Shown: positions 17,700 to 26,428 of the stretch, in pieces
Layout: the number at the start of each line of letters is the position of its first letter
Position numbering within the stretch: the first letter of the stretch is position 1
Assembly: GCA_041745765.1 (NCBI GenBank)
Contig: JBGTIH010000097.1
Location: 1-64,000 of the forward strand
DNA: 64,000 nt
Origin: JAHCHG01 sp041745765
GTDB lineage: Bacteria; Acidobacteriota; Blastocatellia; Pyrinomonadales; Pyrinomonadaceae
Direction of reading: 5' to 3'
The notes under the pieces: model-generated
What the model was told of the DNA's origin: nothing
What the model saw: only the letters and a program-made list of their open reading frames with translations
Databases searched by the model: none
Program-made: the position numbers and the translations under genes

Positions 17700-18971
17700 T
17701 TATGTTTCGCTTTCTCGCAATAATTCTTGCGCTTCATAGAGTATTTTTGACGTATCATAGCCAAAAAATTTAATTCGTTTGTTGTATGTATTTTTTGAAA
17801 TATCTAAAGCACTATAAATATCAATTGCCGTCACTTTATCTTTTGATTTATATAATCGGACGGCTGTGTCTATGATTTGTTTTTTGTAGTGTTTCGGAAA
17901 GTCTTGAGTTTTCTTCTTTTCCACTAAACTTTTGTCTATTTGTAAAGATTCTGAATTGTCATTATCAAAAATTAGTTTAATTGGTTTATAATTTTTGTTC
18001 TTAGAAAACTCAAATGGCTCTCCTATTTTTTTTAATCTCCACTCACGACTAAATTCAGATTCTGGCTCAGGAGTGGTTAGCGAATCTTTATCAGTCCAAT
18101 TTTCTTCTATTTTCTGATCTCGTTTTTGTGCTTGTAGAATTCTGGCTACATCCGGCATATTTGTATCAAATTCTAAATTATTTTGTTCTTCATCATCACT
18201 TTCTTTATCTCGGATTGCATTAAGAATTATAGAATCCCTAAGATTGTTTAAAGTGTCTGAAATAATTTTCAATTGTTCGGGTTTAGAAACCCATACGGTT
18301 GTAGAAATTTCCGGATTTGAATAAGTTTCAATCGGTTCATCTTTTTGAGATGAATAATTTAATGCACAAATAGTAAAATGAATTATGTCTAATTTCTGCT
18401 CTATGCTTAGACGCTGCAACGTAAATTCTAAATCATAATAAGGAATAATGTCTGCGTTTCCGCCTATTTCCGGCGCAATGATTTCTACACGCGCCGCTTT
18501 CCAAGATGGATTATTCTTTCTGTTAAGTTTTGCGGCTAAAGATTCAGATTCGTATTTTGCTTTTACAGATTGTTCGTTATTAGCTAAAAGGTGCTTTAAT
18601 TTTTCTTCGATTGAAACATTCTGAAATTGATACGCATTAACAGACGTAAGGACAAATTTCACTAAGGGCAAATCAAGAAAGAGATATAATTCATCTACGA
18701 TTTTGCCAGCGTCTAATCTGATTTTGTCATAAATGTTTGTTTCCGCCGTCATCACAAGATTTTTATAAAGTTTGCATTTGAAAATAAAATAGTATAGAAA
18801 AGCGCAAAAAACTTGTGAATCAAAACGCGGCTCGTCATTTAAATAATAAAAAATCTTCCGGGTAAATTCATCACAAATTTCTTCTCTCATTTTTTTGACT
18901 TGCAGAGTATTATTTAGAAATCTTAAATAATTTATTTCGTATTTTGGTGTCTTTGTAGCATTTATATCCAT
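17700..18971 (-). CDS. Element protein of unknown function, 423 residues
   Basis: Not recognised. The N-terminal 200 residues are helical with hydrophobic stretches (FCAFLYYFIFKCKLY near 55) but no clear membrane topology. The middle part is acidic and low in structure (DKESDDEEQNNLEFD). The C-terminal 60 residues look like a recombinase-type HTH: KQIIDTAVRLYKSKDKVTAI, DIYSALDISKNTYNKRIKFF, which recalls the resolvase helix-turn-helix. It has its own terminator. It could be a DNA-binding protein of the element or a defence component next to the restriction and toxin genes. The composition is more A+T-rich than the host genes. Confidence 0.55.
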   Translation of the reverse strand: MDINATKTPKYEINYLRFLNNTLQVKKMREEICDEFTRKIFYYLNDEPRFDSQVFCAFLYYFIFKCKLYKNLVMTAETNIYDKIRLDAGKIVDELYLFLDLPLVKFVLTSVNAYQFQNVSIEEKLKHLLANNEQSVKAKYESESLAAKLNRKNNPSWKAARVEIIAPEIGGNADIIPYYDLEFTLQRLSIEQKLDIIHFTICALNYSSQKDEPIETYSNPEISTTVWVSKPEQLKIISDTLNNLRDSIILNAIRDKESDDEEQNNLEFDTNMPDVARILQAQKRDQKIEENWTDKDSLTTPEPESEFSREWRLKKIGEPFEFSKNKNYKPIKLIFDNDNSESLQIDKSLVEKKKTQDFPKHYKKQIIDTAVRLYKSKDKVTAIDIYSALDISKNTYNKRIKFFGYDTSKILYEAQELLRESET

Positions 18972-19006
18972 ATTTGATTTGTTAATTTATTGTCTAAAAC
19001 CATAAA

Positions 19007-19141
19007 TTATTGTTCTTTACCTTCAACAATTGCAATTTCTTCATCGGTCAGATCGTAGAGCCGATAAACCATTGCATCAATTTTATTTTCTAAATTGGCG
19101 GTTATCTGTCCGAGTTTCTTCTTCGAGTTCTTTTTTGATAA
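19007..19141 (-). pseudogene. Decayed 3' end of a type IIG restriction gene
   Basis: On the minus strand the frame LGQITANLENKIDAMVYR, then LYDLTDEEIAIVEGKEQ and stop, closely matches the last about 35 residues of the restriction enzyme at 19859 (LENKIDAMVYRLYDLTDEEI, AIVEGREK). Upstream, toward the PIN gene, the match continues in bases but is broken by frameshifts. The copies differ at many positions, so this is a remnant of a related but not identical gene. The toxin-antitoxin pair lies exactly between the remnant and the intact gene. Confidence 0.85.
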
Positions 19142-19144
19142 TTT

Positions 19145-19546
19145 TTACCAACAAACTTCTATTAAACCTGAATTTGTAATTGCGTTGTCTTTTGTAATTA
19201 ACGGTAGTTCTAATTGCGAGGCGAATGCTGTAATCATTTCATCAAAGGGATCGTTGTTGAAATTAAATCCTGTGCCGAGTGCGATAATTTCGGGTTCAAG
19301 CGGGGCAATGGCAAAGGCTTTGGTTTTTAGCAGTTGTTCAGACCAATTCAAAAATCCATTGTTTAACTTAATTCTTTGTTTTTGCTCTAAAATTGCCACT
19401 TCCCACAAAACAATCGCGGGAATATATATAAAAGATTCTCCTTTTACCGCAGATTCAAAAACTGCCAAAGCTTTTTTTGAAAGTGAAGTATGTTTATTTA
19501 ATGTGAACCAAATTAGCGGATGTGTGTCGGTAATATAAACAGACAT
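19145..19546 (-). CDS. PIN-domain toxin (VapC-like)
   Basis: A 133-residue PIN ribonuclease. Active acidic residues are visible: D in SVYITDTHPLIWFTL, E in IPAIVLWEVAILEQKQRI, and D in FNNDPFDEMITAFASQ, with a later LITKDNAI. Such toxins cleave tRNA or rRNA when the antitoxin is lost. The start is set at the ATG at 19546, one base after the antitoxin stop, which gives the standard bicistronic layout; the frame to 19588 would run into the antitoxin gene. Members with DTHPLIW at the start belong to the VapC subgroup often found with AbrB- or Phd-like antitoxins. Confidence 0.88.
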   Translation of the reverse strand: MSVYITDTHPLIWFTLNKHTSLSKKALAVFESAVKGESFIYIPAIVLWEVAILEQKQRIKLNNGFLNWSEQLLKTKAFAIAPLEPEIIALGTGFNFNNDPFDEMITAFASQLELPLITKDNAITNSGLIEVCW

Positions 19547-19547
19547 T

Positions 19548-19799
19548 TTAGTTACTTTCCAATTCTTTACTTGAATTTTCAATAGCATTTAGAAATGATC
19601 GTGAAATTTCTTTGCGAGCATTTTCCAAATCATCATCGAGAATTTCTCCCAATCGCGTTATATCAACTTGATTTTCCTCAGCGTTCGATTCATCGGGCAG
19701 AATCGTCACGAATGCTCGCCGGATATTTTTTAAATTCACGGATTCGAGCAGATGAATTTTACCTTTTTCATCAATTACGGCTTCAAAAGTTTGCATCAT
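19548..19799 (-). CDS. Antitoxin of the PIN pair (VapB/AbrB-like)
   Basis: An 83-residue protein. The N-terminal half is a beta-type DNA-binding domain (MQTFEAVIDEKGKIHLLESV, NLKNIRRAFVTILPDE), as in DUF2281/AbrB-like antitoxins. The C-terminal half is acidic and helical (EENQVDITRLGEILDDDLEN) and would wrap the toxin. Translation may begin at 19799 or 19796. The stop lies one base before the toxin start. The pair should repress its own promoter in the interval 19800-19858. Confidence 0.8.
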   Translation of the reverse strand: MMQTFEAVIDEKGKIHLLESVNLKNIRRAFVTILPDESNAEENQVDITRLGEILDDDLENARKEISRSFLNAIENSSKELESN

Positions 19800-19858
19800 A
19801 ATTTATCTTTACCTCTCGCTTTTTTTCTAATTCTTTAGCAGCTTAAAGAAAAATTTTA

Positions 19859-22800
19859 CTATTTTTCTCTGCCTTCGACAATCGCAATTTCTTCATCGGT
19901 CAAATCGTAGAGCCGATAAACCATTGCATCAATTTTATTTTCTAAATCGGCGGTTTCCTCTCCGAGTTTCTTTTTTTTGAGTATTTCATCAACTAACTTG
20001 ATAAATGGTTGTTGATCTTCGGGCGTGATTTCGGGAATTGGAATTTCAAAAAGGTTTTCTCTAAATGCTTGAATATATCCATTTTGTAAGTCTGTGCAAA
20101 TTTGAGTAAGAAACCACCAGGAAACTGATGAATTGAGAATAGCTACAACGAACTCATTTGCATCTGGAATCATATAAAGTGCGTCATTGTTAAAAAAGCC
20201 TTCTTTATCAAAAGCAAAAGTAGCTTTATTCATAAAACGTCCAAGAATGATTTTAGGCTTTTCAAATTCTTGCCAATAATCCGAAGCATAGCGACTCATT
20301 GCATACCAAGAATACCTTCCGTCTTTTACTTCTGGGCGTGATTTCAATTTATCTTCATATTTCTTCAAATGATTAAAGATTGCCGGATATTTTTCAGGTT
20401 CAAAATGCCAACCAACAAAGCAAAGCCATAAATCTTGAGATTCAATTTGCCAGCGTTTTACATCGCGTCCTCGAACATAAGGTTTTATCAATTCGGCAGA
20501 ATTTGCATCTTCGGCGATCAATTTTTCTTTCGTTTCTTGGTCAATAACAAATGCTTCATTCAATCCTGTTACAACGCCGCGATAAAATCTGCCGTTGACA
20601 TATTCACCGAGCAGTTTGCCTTTGCTACGAAGTTTGGCAAGTAAATCTAAAACTTCCGTTTGCTCAAGCCGCCAACCATTCAGCGTTAATCTGTTTTGCG
20701 CGATTATGAAACTGTCGGTTTTGTATGTCTTTTCAAAATCGGGAACGTCGCCGACTGTTGGAAAAGTATAAACTTGTGTTTGATTTTCTTTTCCAGCGTC
20801 AATTTTTTGCAGATTAACAATACTTGCATAAGCCGCAATTCCGCCGAAAACGGGAGCGTCGCCAAAATCTATAATTTCATCAAGATTGTATTTTCCGAGA
20901 TGTTCGCGCAAAGCCTTTCCGTAATTGGCTCGCATAAATTTATTTGAAGTAATAAAAGAAAACTTGCCGTTTTCATTCAAAATATTTATTCCTAATTCGT
21001 AGAAATAAACCAAAATATCAGCCATTCCCGAATAAACTTGATAATCTCTTTTTAAATACTCTTTAAGCGTTCCGAGTTCTTCTTGTCTGATATACGGCGG
21101 ATTTCCGATGACAATATCAAAGCCTAAAAAATTTCCGTCATTATCTAAAACTTCGGGAAATTCAAAACGCCATTCAAAGGCATTTTTGTAGATCGCGTTT
21201 TCTTCGATTTGTTTGATCGCGTCTTTTGCCTTTGCAATCTTGATTTTCAAGGCTTCTTCATCTTTTAATCGTTTGGCTTTTTCGTCTTCCGCTTCGCCGA
21301 AAAGATATTGTTTGCTTTCACTCGCTTTTAGTTTGTTTTCGAGATCGGCAAGTTTGATTCTTTCCGGCGAGAAGAAAAACAATTGCGTTTTGAAATCATT
21401 TTTAATTTGCTTGATTTTCGTTTCAAATTCGCGCTTTGCTTCCCGGTCGCGGGTTTCTTTATATCCGAGAACAAAGTTTCGATAATCTTCAATGTTGTAT
21501 TGAAGCGTTTTCAAAACCTTTTTCAAATCTTCATCAAGCGCAAAACGGCTCAAAAGCGAATTGCCTTCTTTGATATTGATGTCAATGTTCGGCAAAGTTT
21601 CGAGTTCGGCAAAACCGCTTGATTCTTTGTAATAGGCATTTTTGAGAAGTTCAATCCACAGACGAAGACGGCAGATTTTAACCGAATTCGGGTTTATATC
21701 CACGCCGAAAAGACAATCTTCGATAAGCGTCTGCTTTTCGTGAAAAAGCGTTTTTTGAAGTCTTTGCGCTTTATCGGTCGGCTTGCCGTTTTCATTTATT
21801 TGATACTCGAAAATATCGCCTTTTTCGTCCGTAATAATCAATTCATCATTTACAATCGTGATTTCATAATCGGAAAGCCGAATTCCTTTTGCATCAGCCA
21901 AAATTCCGAGTTCGCTTTTTATCGCAATGATTTCATTCAGCGAAGAAACAAGAAAATGTCCGCTGCCGACCGCCGGATCGCAAAGATGAAGCGAATTTAT
22001 CAGCGTGTTAAATTCAAGAATATCTTTTGCGCTTCGTCTATCTGCAAGATAGTTTTTAATGTCTTCAAATTCTTCAATGTTCCAACCGTATTTATCTTTG
22101 AACTTTTGAACAACCGCCAAGCGGATTGCCTGACGACACATATACATCGTGATAAATCCGGGCGTAAATATCGAGCCGTCTTTATAGCCGTTGATCTTCT
22201 CGAAAACCTTTCCTAAAACAGACGCATTGATTAAAGACCGATTATCTTCTTGAACATCTTCAAAGCCTTCGCTTGCAAAATCGTAAGCGTCCAGAAACTT
22301 AAAGATATATTCAAGCGTTCCGAAAATCTTGTTTTCCGCCCTTTGTCTTTTGAGAATTGTCGAATTGATATAAGGCAAAGTTTCCCGGTCATTCAAGGAA
22401 TTGATTTTTATCGTTTGTTCTTCAAGTTCGCTAAACTCAAAAAGTGAGCTGTTCAAATAAGGAACATTTTTATATTTTTCTTTGATCGTCGAGATTCTTT
22501 CATTATTTTGTTTGGCTAAAACTTGATGAAAAAGCCGATATAATTCATCAAAATCAGGAATTGTTTTGATATTTAAGAAACGAAATTCTCTATTTCCTTT
22601 GTGATAATTGACAAGCTGCGATTCGAGAAGTTTGAGAAACAAAATTCTGTTTATCCAGGTCAAACAAAGTTCTAAGGCAACATTAAAATATCTGTCTTCG
22701 CTTGTTTCGCCGTAATTAGAAACGTCTTTAACTTTGTATAAAATATCTTCGGTTTCAAGAATTGTAATCGTATTTTCAAGCAAAGAGCCTTGATTGCGGT

Positions 22801-23620
22801 TTCCCGGCTCTTTCCGGCGAATGATTGACTTTGACTTTACCTTTACTTCTTCAAGTCCGATGATGTGCAAGAGTTCATCATAAAAAGGCTTATTTAAGGC
22901 GTTGCTATCTTCGGCAAACGGTTCTTTTAATAAATGAAAAGACGAAAGAATCTTGTAAAGTTCGATCAAATTTTTATCATCTTCTAAATCTTCATTTTCG
23001 AGAAAGGTTCTGTAATCTTTGAGGTCAAAATGTGAGCAAAGGATTTCTTCATCAAGAATTTCCAAAATTTTGCGAAGTTCTTCATAAAAGAAAGGATTGT
23101 CTTTTTTGTCGTTTATTTTTGTTTCGTAAAGTTTTTTGATCTGCGTGTTTCGATAAATCTGTTTATCAAAAACATTCGCGTCAAAAATAAACCATTCGTA
23201 AATGTTCGTAACAACTAAATTTTTGAGTTCCGCATTGTTTTTCGTGTGCCGTTCGTCAAAGTAATACAAAACAAGTTCGTGAAAGGCTTTTGTATTAAGC
23301 CGATTTTTCCGCATCATATCCGGGCTTTCCGGCGTTTTGGCTTCAATAATTACGCCAACCTTTGATTCATTCGTTTTATCAAGATGAATTACAAGGTCTT
23401 TGCGGTCTTTGGTATTTACTTCGTTTCTGCCTTTGTAATAAGTATCAAGCAAAAAATCCCGGACGTGATTTTTTTTATTTTCTTCGGATTCCTTTGCTTC
23501 AACCTTTGCCAGTAAAGTTTTGAGATTCGCCTTGAAAGTTTCAATCTCACTTCGCAAAGGACGTTGTTTCAAAAAGGCTTTGTTAAGAACGATTTTCGGG
23601 GTTTGAGAAATTATTTTCAT
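19859..23620 (-). CDS. Type IIG restriction endonuclease/DNA methyltransferase
   Basis: A single 1253-residue polypeptide that should cut and methylate the same DNA site. Residues 60-120 contain a PD-(D/E)XK nuclease: D in RKDLVIHLDK and E-x-K in VGVIIEAKTPES. The gamma-type N6-adenine methyltransferase has motif I DPAVGSGHFLVSS near 550 and motif IV NPPY in IGNPPYIRQEELG near 837. Residues about 950-1200 form the TaqI-C type target recognition domain (LNGWRLEQTEV, PYVRGRDVKRWQIE). The last 40 residues form a coiled-coil tail. It needs no separate subunit. It lies at the element's end, transcribed away from attR. No frameshift is seen, so it appears intact. Confidence 0.9.
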   Translation of the reverse strand: MKIISQTPKIVLNKAFLKQRPLRSEIETFKANLKTLLAKVEAKESEENKKNHVRDFLLDTYYKGRNEVNTKDRKDLVIHLDKTNESKVGVIIEAKTPESPDMMRKNRLNTKAFHELVLYYFDERHTKNNAELKNLVVTNIYEWFIFDANVFDKQIYRNTQIKKLYETKINDKKDNPFFYEELRKILEILDEEILCSHFDLKDYRTFLENEDLEDDKNLIELYKILSSFHLLKEPFAEDSNALNKPFYDELLHIIGLEEVKVKSKSIIRRKEPGNRNQGSLLENTITILETEDILYKVKDVSNYGETSEDRYFNVALELCLTWINRILFLKLLESQLVNYHKGNREFRFLNIKTIPDFDELYRLFHQVLAKQNNERISTIKEKYKNVPYLNSSLFEFSELEEQTIKINSLNDRETLPYINSTILKRQRAENKIFGTLEYIFKFLDAYDFASEGFEDVQEDNRSLINASVLGKVFEKINGYKDGSIFTPGFITMYMCRQAIRLAVVQKFKDKYGWNIEEFEDIKNYLADRRSAKDILEFNTLINSLHLCDPAVGSGHFLVSSLNEIIAIKSELGILADAKGIRLSDYEITIVNDELIITDEKGDIFEYQINENGKPTDKAQRLQKTLFHEKQTLIEDCLFGVDINPNSVKICRLRLWIELLKNAYYKESSGFAELETLPNIDINIKEGNSLLSRFALDEDLKKVLKTLQYNIEDYRNFVLGYKETRDREAKREFETKIKQIKNDFKTQLFFFSPERIKLADLENKLKASESKQYLFGEAEDEKAKRLKDEEALKIKIAKAKDAIKQIEENAIYKNAFEWRFEFPEVLDNDGNFLGFDIVIGNPPYIRQEELGTLKEYLKRDYQVYSGMADILVYFYELGINILNENGKFSFITSNKFMRANYGKALREHLGKYNLDEIIDFGDAPVFGGIAAYASIVNLQKIDAGKENQTQVYTFPTVGDVPDFEKTYKTDSFIIAQNRLTLNGWRLEQTEVLDLLAKLRSKGKLLGEYVNGRFYRGVVTGLNEAFVIDQETKEKLIAEDANSAELIKPYVRGRDVKRWQIESQDLWLCFVGWHFEPEKYPAIFNHLKKYEDKLKSRPEVKDGRYSWYAMSRYASDYWQEFEKPKIILGRFMNKATFAFDKEGFFNNDALYMIPDANEFVVAILNSSVSWWFLTQICTDLQNGYIQAFRENLFEIPIPEITPEDQQPFIKLVDEILKKKKLGEETADLENKIDAMVYRLYDLTDEEIAIVEGREK

Positions 23621-23643
23621 TTCAAATTTATCTAAAATAGTTT

Positions 23644-23672
23644 GTGTGCCAATAGTGTGCCAAGTGTGCCGA
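23644..23672 (-). repeat. Three GTGTGCC repeats near the right end (possible recombinase arm sites)
   Basis: GTGTGCCAA at 23644-23652 and 23655-23663, then GTGTGCCGA at 23664-23672, are written here on the plus strand. They lie between the restriction gene start and attR and mirror the pair at 13232-13251 at the other end. Confidence 0.5.
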
Positions 23673-23777
23673 AAACAGCAGAATACAATTGAAGAAGTAT
23701 AAACAAAAATGTGAGAAATGCCTAAAGAAACGAAGGAAAATGAAGAATTCTGAAATCAAAAGAAATGCCCGTGAACT

Positions 23778-23825
23778 TTTGTAATCATCAGGTCGGCGGT
23801 TCAAATCCGTTCACCGGCTCCATTT
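23778..23825 (+). repeat. Attachment site repeat, distal copy
   Basis: Exact 48-bp copy of 13116-13163, the 3' part of tRNA-Thr from the anticodon loop to past CCA. There is no 5' half, so it is a displaced tRNA end and not a second tRNA gene. Confidence 0.95.
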
Positions 23826-24419
23826 AAATCCGAAAAAACCATAAAGCATCTGACTATTTACTTTAATTGTTACTGTAAATTATTCGTGCGTGTTTCCTTT
23901 GATTGCCGCTAAAGCACAATCGATGATTTGTGTTTATTTAAAAATTTTGCCTCAAGCCTGTTATTTCTTTTAATTAAAATCCGTCCGCTAAAGCAGAGGC
24001 AATTCATAAAATCAATTTTGCACGAATTATTTAGAGTAACTAAATACCTGATTTTCGACGAGGTAAAAGTTGAAAAAGAAACTTTTGAGAATTTATTAGA
24101 AGCAGATAAACGCTGATTTTACTGATTTTCGCTGATTTCCTTTTTTGAAATAGTTTTAAGATTCTCTTTTGCTGAGCAACATTGGAATTGCTTGAGTTAG
24201 AAAAGAAAAGTTGCCCGCGAAAAAGCGCGAAATTTCCAAAAAAAAGACAGCGCACGGATTTTTTCTTTAGCGTCCATTCACGTCCTTTCACGGTAACAAT
24301 TCATATAAAACCGTATAAATTCAAGGAGCGCAAACATCATGCCGTTCATTATTGAGAATTATCAGCGTAAATCCGCTTCATCTGCGTTTATCCGCGTCTA
24401 ATTTTCTTGCTTAAAATAA
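23826..24419. other. Intergenic region of about 590 bp with dispersed repeat copies
   Basis: No convincing gene. A partial copy of the CGCGGAT/ACGCTGAT repeat lies at 24101-24136, and a full copy in reverse at 24361-24410 (ATCAGCGTAAATCCGCTTCA and on). Together they form an inverted pair next to the trpA stop. A third short-period stretch, CGTCCATTCACGTCCTTTCACGG, spans 24271-24293. A 62-codon frame at 23928 is not supported. Confidence 0.6.
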
Positions 24420-25232
24420 TCAATCTCGCGGCAAAAGATTTCCGGCGAATTCACCGATCTTTTCGACAAATTCATCCAGAACTTCGTCCGCGTTCGGCGT
24501 TAATTTCATCATTTCCGCAACAATTGCCGAACCGACGACCGCCGCATCCGCATATTTCCAGGTTTCCAAAACCTGATCCGCATTTGAAATTCCGAAACCG
24601 ACGGCAATCGGCAAATCTGTGAATTTTCTCAACCGCGAAACCAGATTCTCCGCTTCCGAACTCGTCTGATTTCTTGCGCCTGTAACTCCGGCGCGTGAAA
24701 CCGCGTAGACAAAACCGCTTGCTTTTTCACATATTTTTTTCAAGCGTTTATCGCTCGAAGTCGGCGCGGCAAGCATTATTAGACAAAGCTCTTTTTTCGA
24801 TAAAATTTCGTAAAATTCTCCGGCTTCTTCGGGAATCAGATCGGTAATTAAAACGCCGTCCGCGCCTGATTTGCTTGCTTCGTCGGCAAACTTTTCCAAA
24901 CCGAACTGCAAGATCGGATTAAAATAACTGAATAAAATAATCGGCGTTTCGCATTTTTCCGCTCTGACTTCGGTGATAACTTCCAGAATCGCTTTGACTG
25001 AAATTTCTTGGCGCAAAGCGCGTTCGGCGGAAGCCTGAATCGTTAAGCCGTCGGCAACCGGATCGGAAAACGGAACTCCGAGTTCGATCACACTCGCATC
25101 TTGTTTAGAAAGTTCAAATATCAACTCTTTTGTAGTTGCCAAATCAGGATCGCCCGCGACGATAAACGGAATAAATCCGCTGCGCTTTTCTTTTTTTAAT
25201 TGATTAAATTTTTCTTTAATTCGATTTGCCAT
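24420..25232 (-). CDS. trpA: Tryptophan synthase alpha chain
   Basis: Cleaves indole-3-glycerol phosphate to indole and glyceraldehyde-3-phosphate; indole passes through a tunnel to the beta chain. Landmarks: FIPFIVAGDPDLATTKELI, the catalytic Glu in IELGVPFSDPVADG (near residue 49) and Asp in GVLITDLIPEEAGEF (near 130), then GFVYAVSRAGVTG and the phosphate-binding VGFGISNADQV. The 270-residue length is normal. Its ATG shares one base with the trpB stop (TAATG), so the subunits are translationally coupled. It is the last gene of the operon. Confidence 0.97.
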   Translation of the reverse strand: MANRIKEKFNQLKKEKRSGFIPFIVAGDPDLATTKELIFELSKQDASVIELGVPFSDPVADGLTIQASAERALRQEISVKAILEVITEVRAEKCETPIILFSYFNPILQFGLEKFADEASKSGADGVLITDLIPEEAGEFYEILSKKELCLIMLAAPTSSDKRLKKICEKASGFVYAVSRAGVTGARNQTSSEAENLVSRLRKFTDLPIAVGFGISNADQVLETWKYADAAVVGSAIVAEMMKLTPNADEVLDEFVEKIGEFAGNLLPRD

Positions 25233-26428
25233 TATTTATTTTCGAGCATTTCCTGCACTTGATTGACATCTTTATCGCCGCGCCCGGAAAGATTGACGAT
25301 CATAATTTCATCTGCCGACATTTCCGGCGCGATTTTTATGGCGTGGGCGATGCCGTGCGATGATTCGAGCGCGGGAATAATTCCCTCGGTTTCGGACAGA
25401 GTTTGAAACGCTTTCAACGCTTCTTCGTCAGAAGCAAAATCATATTCGACGCGCCCGATGTCGTGCAAATACGCGTGTTCCGGTCCGATCGAAGCATAAT
25501 CGAGTCCCGCCGAAATCGAATGCGTCAAAGCGATTTGTCCGTTTTCATCTTGAAGCAGATAACTTTTCGTTCCCTGCAAAACGCCGATGCGCGCGCCTTC
25601 CATCAGCCGCGCCGCGTGTTCGCCAAGTTTCGCGCCTTTTCCGCCCGCTTCAACGCCGATCATTTTTACGGATTCGTCCTGCAAAAACGGATGAAAAAGC
25701 CCGATAGAATTCGAACCGCCGCCGACGCACGCGACCAATAAATCCGGCAGACGACCTTCTTTTTCCAAAATCTGCTCACGCGCTTCACGACCGATCACCG
25801 TCTGAAAATCTCTGACCATCAATGGATAAGGATGCGGACCTAAAGCCGAACCGAGCAAATAATAAGTCGAATCCACATTCGTTACCCAATCTCTCAAAGC
25901 CTCATTGATCGCATCTTTTAAGGTTTTCGCGCCGGCGTCAACGCCCCGCACTTCCGCGCCTAAAAGCTGCATCCGAAAGACGTTTAATGCCTGCCGCCGC
26001 ATATCTTCCGTTCCCATATAAACGACGCATTCCAGCCCGAACAGCGCACAAACCGTCGCCGTCGCCACGCCGTGCTGTCCCGCGCCGGTTTCGGCAATTA
26101 TGCGTTTTTTCCCCATTCTTCGCGCCAGTAAAATCTGCCCGAGTGCGTTATTTATCTTATGCGAGCCGGTATGTCCCAAATCTTCGCGTTTCAGATAAAT
26201 GCGCGCGCCGCCTAGAGTTTCACTCAAACGCTTCGCAAAAAAGAGCGGCGTCGGACGACCGGAAAAATCCTGCAAAAGCCGCAAAAACTCGGTTTGAAAA
26301 TCCGCATCATCGCGCACGGCAAAATAAGCGTCCGTCAATTCTTCGAGCGGCGACATCAAAGTTTCGGGAACAAACCGCCCGCCGAATGTTCCCCAGTAGC
26401 CGCGTTCGTTTGGCTCAAAATTATTCAT
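25232..26428 (-). CDS. trpB: Tryptophan synthase beta chain
   Basis: A PLP enzyme that condenses indole with serine. The PLP lysine is in KREDLGHTGSHKINNALGQI near residue 90. Other landmarks are the GRPTPL substrate loop, ETGAGQHGVATAT, the phosphate cup CVGGGSNSIGLFH and SAGLDYASIGPEHAYL. 398 residues, standard length. Its start overlaps the end of the trpF fusion gene by 8 bases. Confidence 0.97.
   Translation of the reverse strand: MNNFEPNERGYWGTFGGRFVPETLMSPLEELTDAYFAVRDDADFQTEFLRLLQDFSGRPTPLFFAKRLSETLGGARIYLKREDLGHTGSHKINNALGQILLARRMGKKRIIAETGAGQHGVATATVCALFGLECVVYMGTEDMRRQALNVFRMQLLGAEVRGVDAGAKTLKDAINEALRDWVTNVDSTYYLLGSALGPHPYPLMVRDFQTVIGREAREQILEKEGRLPDLLVACVGGGSNSIGLFHPFLQDESVKMIGVEAGGKGAKLGEHAARLMEGARIGVLQGTKSYLLQDENGQIALTHSISAGLDYASIGPEHAYLHDIGRVEYDFASDEEALKAFQTLSETEGIIPALESSHGIAHAIKIAPEMSADEIMIVNLSGRGDKDVNQVQEMLENK

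Noticed and set aside
23778..23825. A second tRNA-Thr gene
   Set aside because: Only the 3' half from the anticodon loop is present; there is no 5' half or D-arm. It is the displaced attachment copy.
23928..24116. 62-codon plus-strand frame after attR
   Set aside because: No ribosome site, low-complexity hydrophobic sequence, and it ends inside a dispersed repeat.
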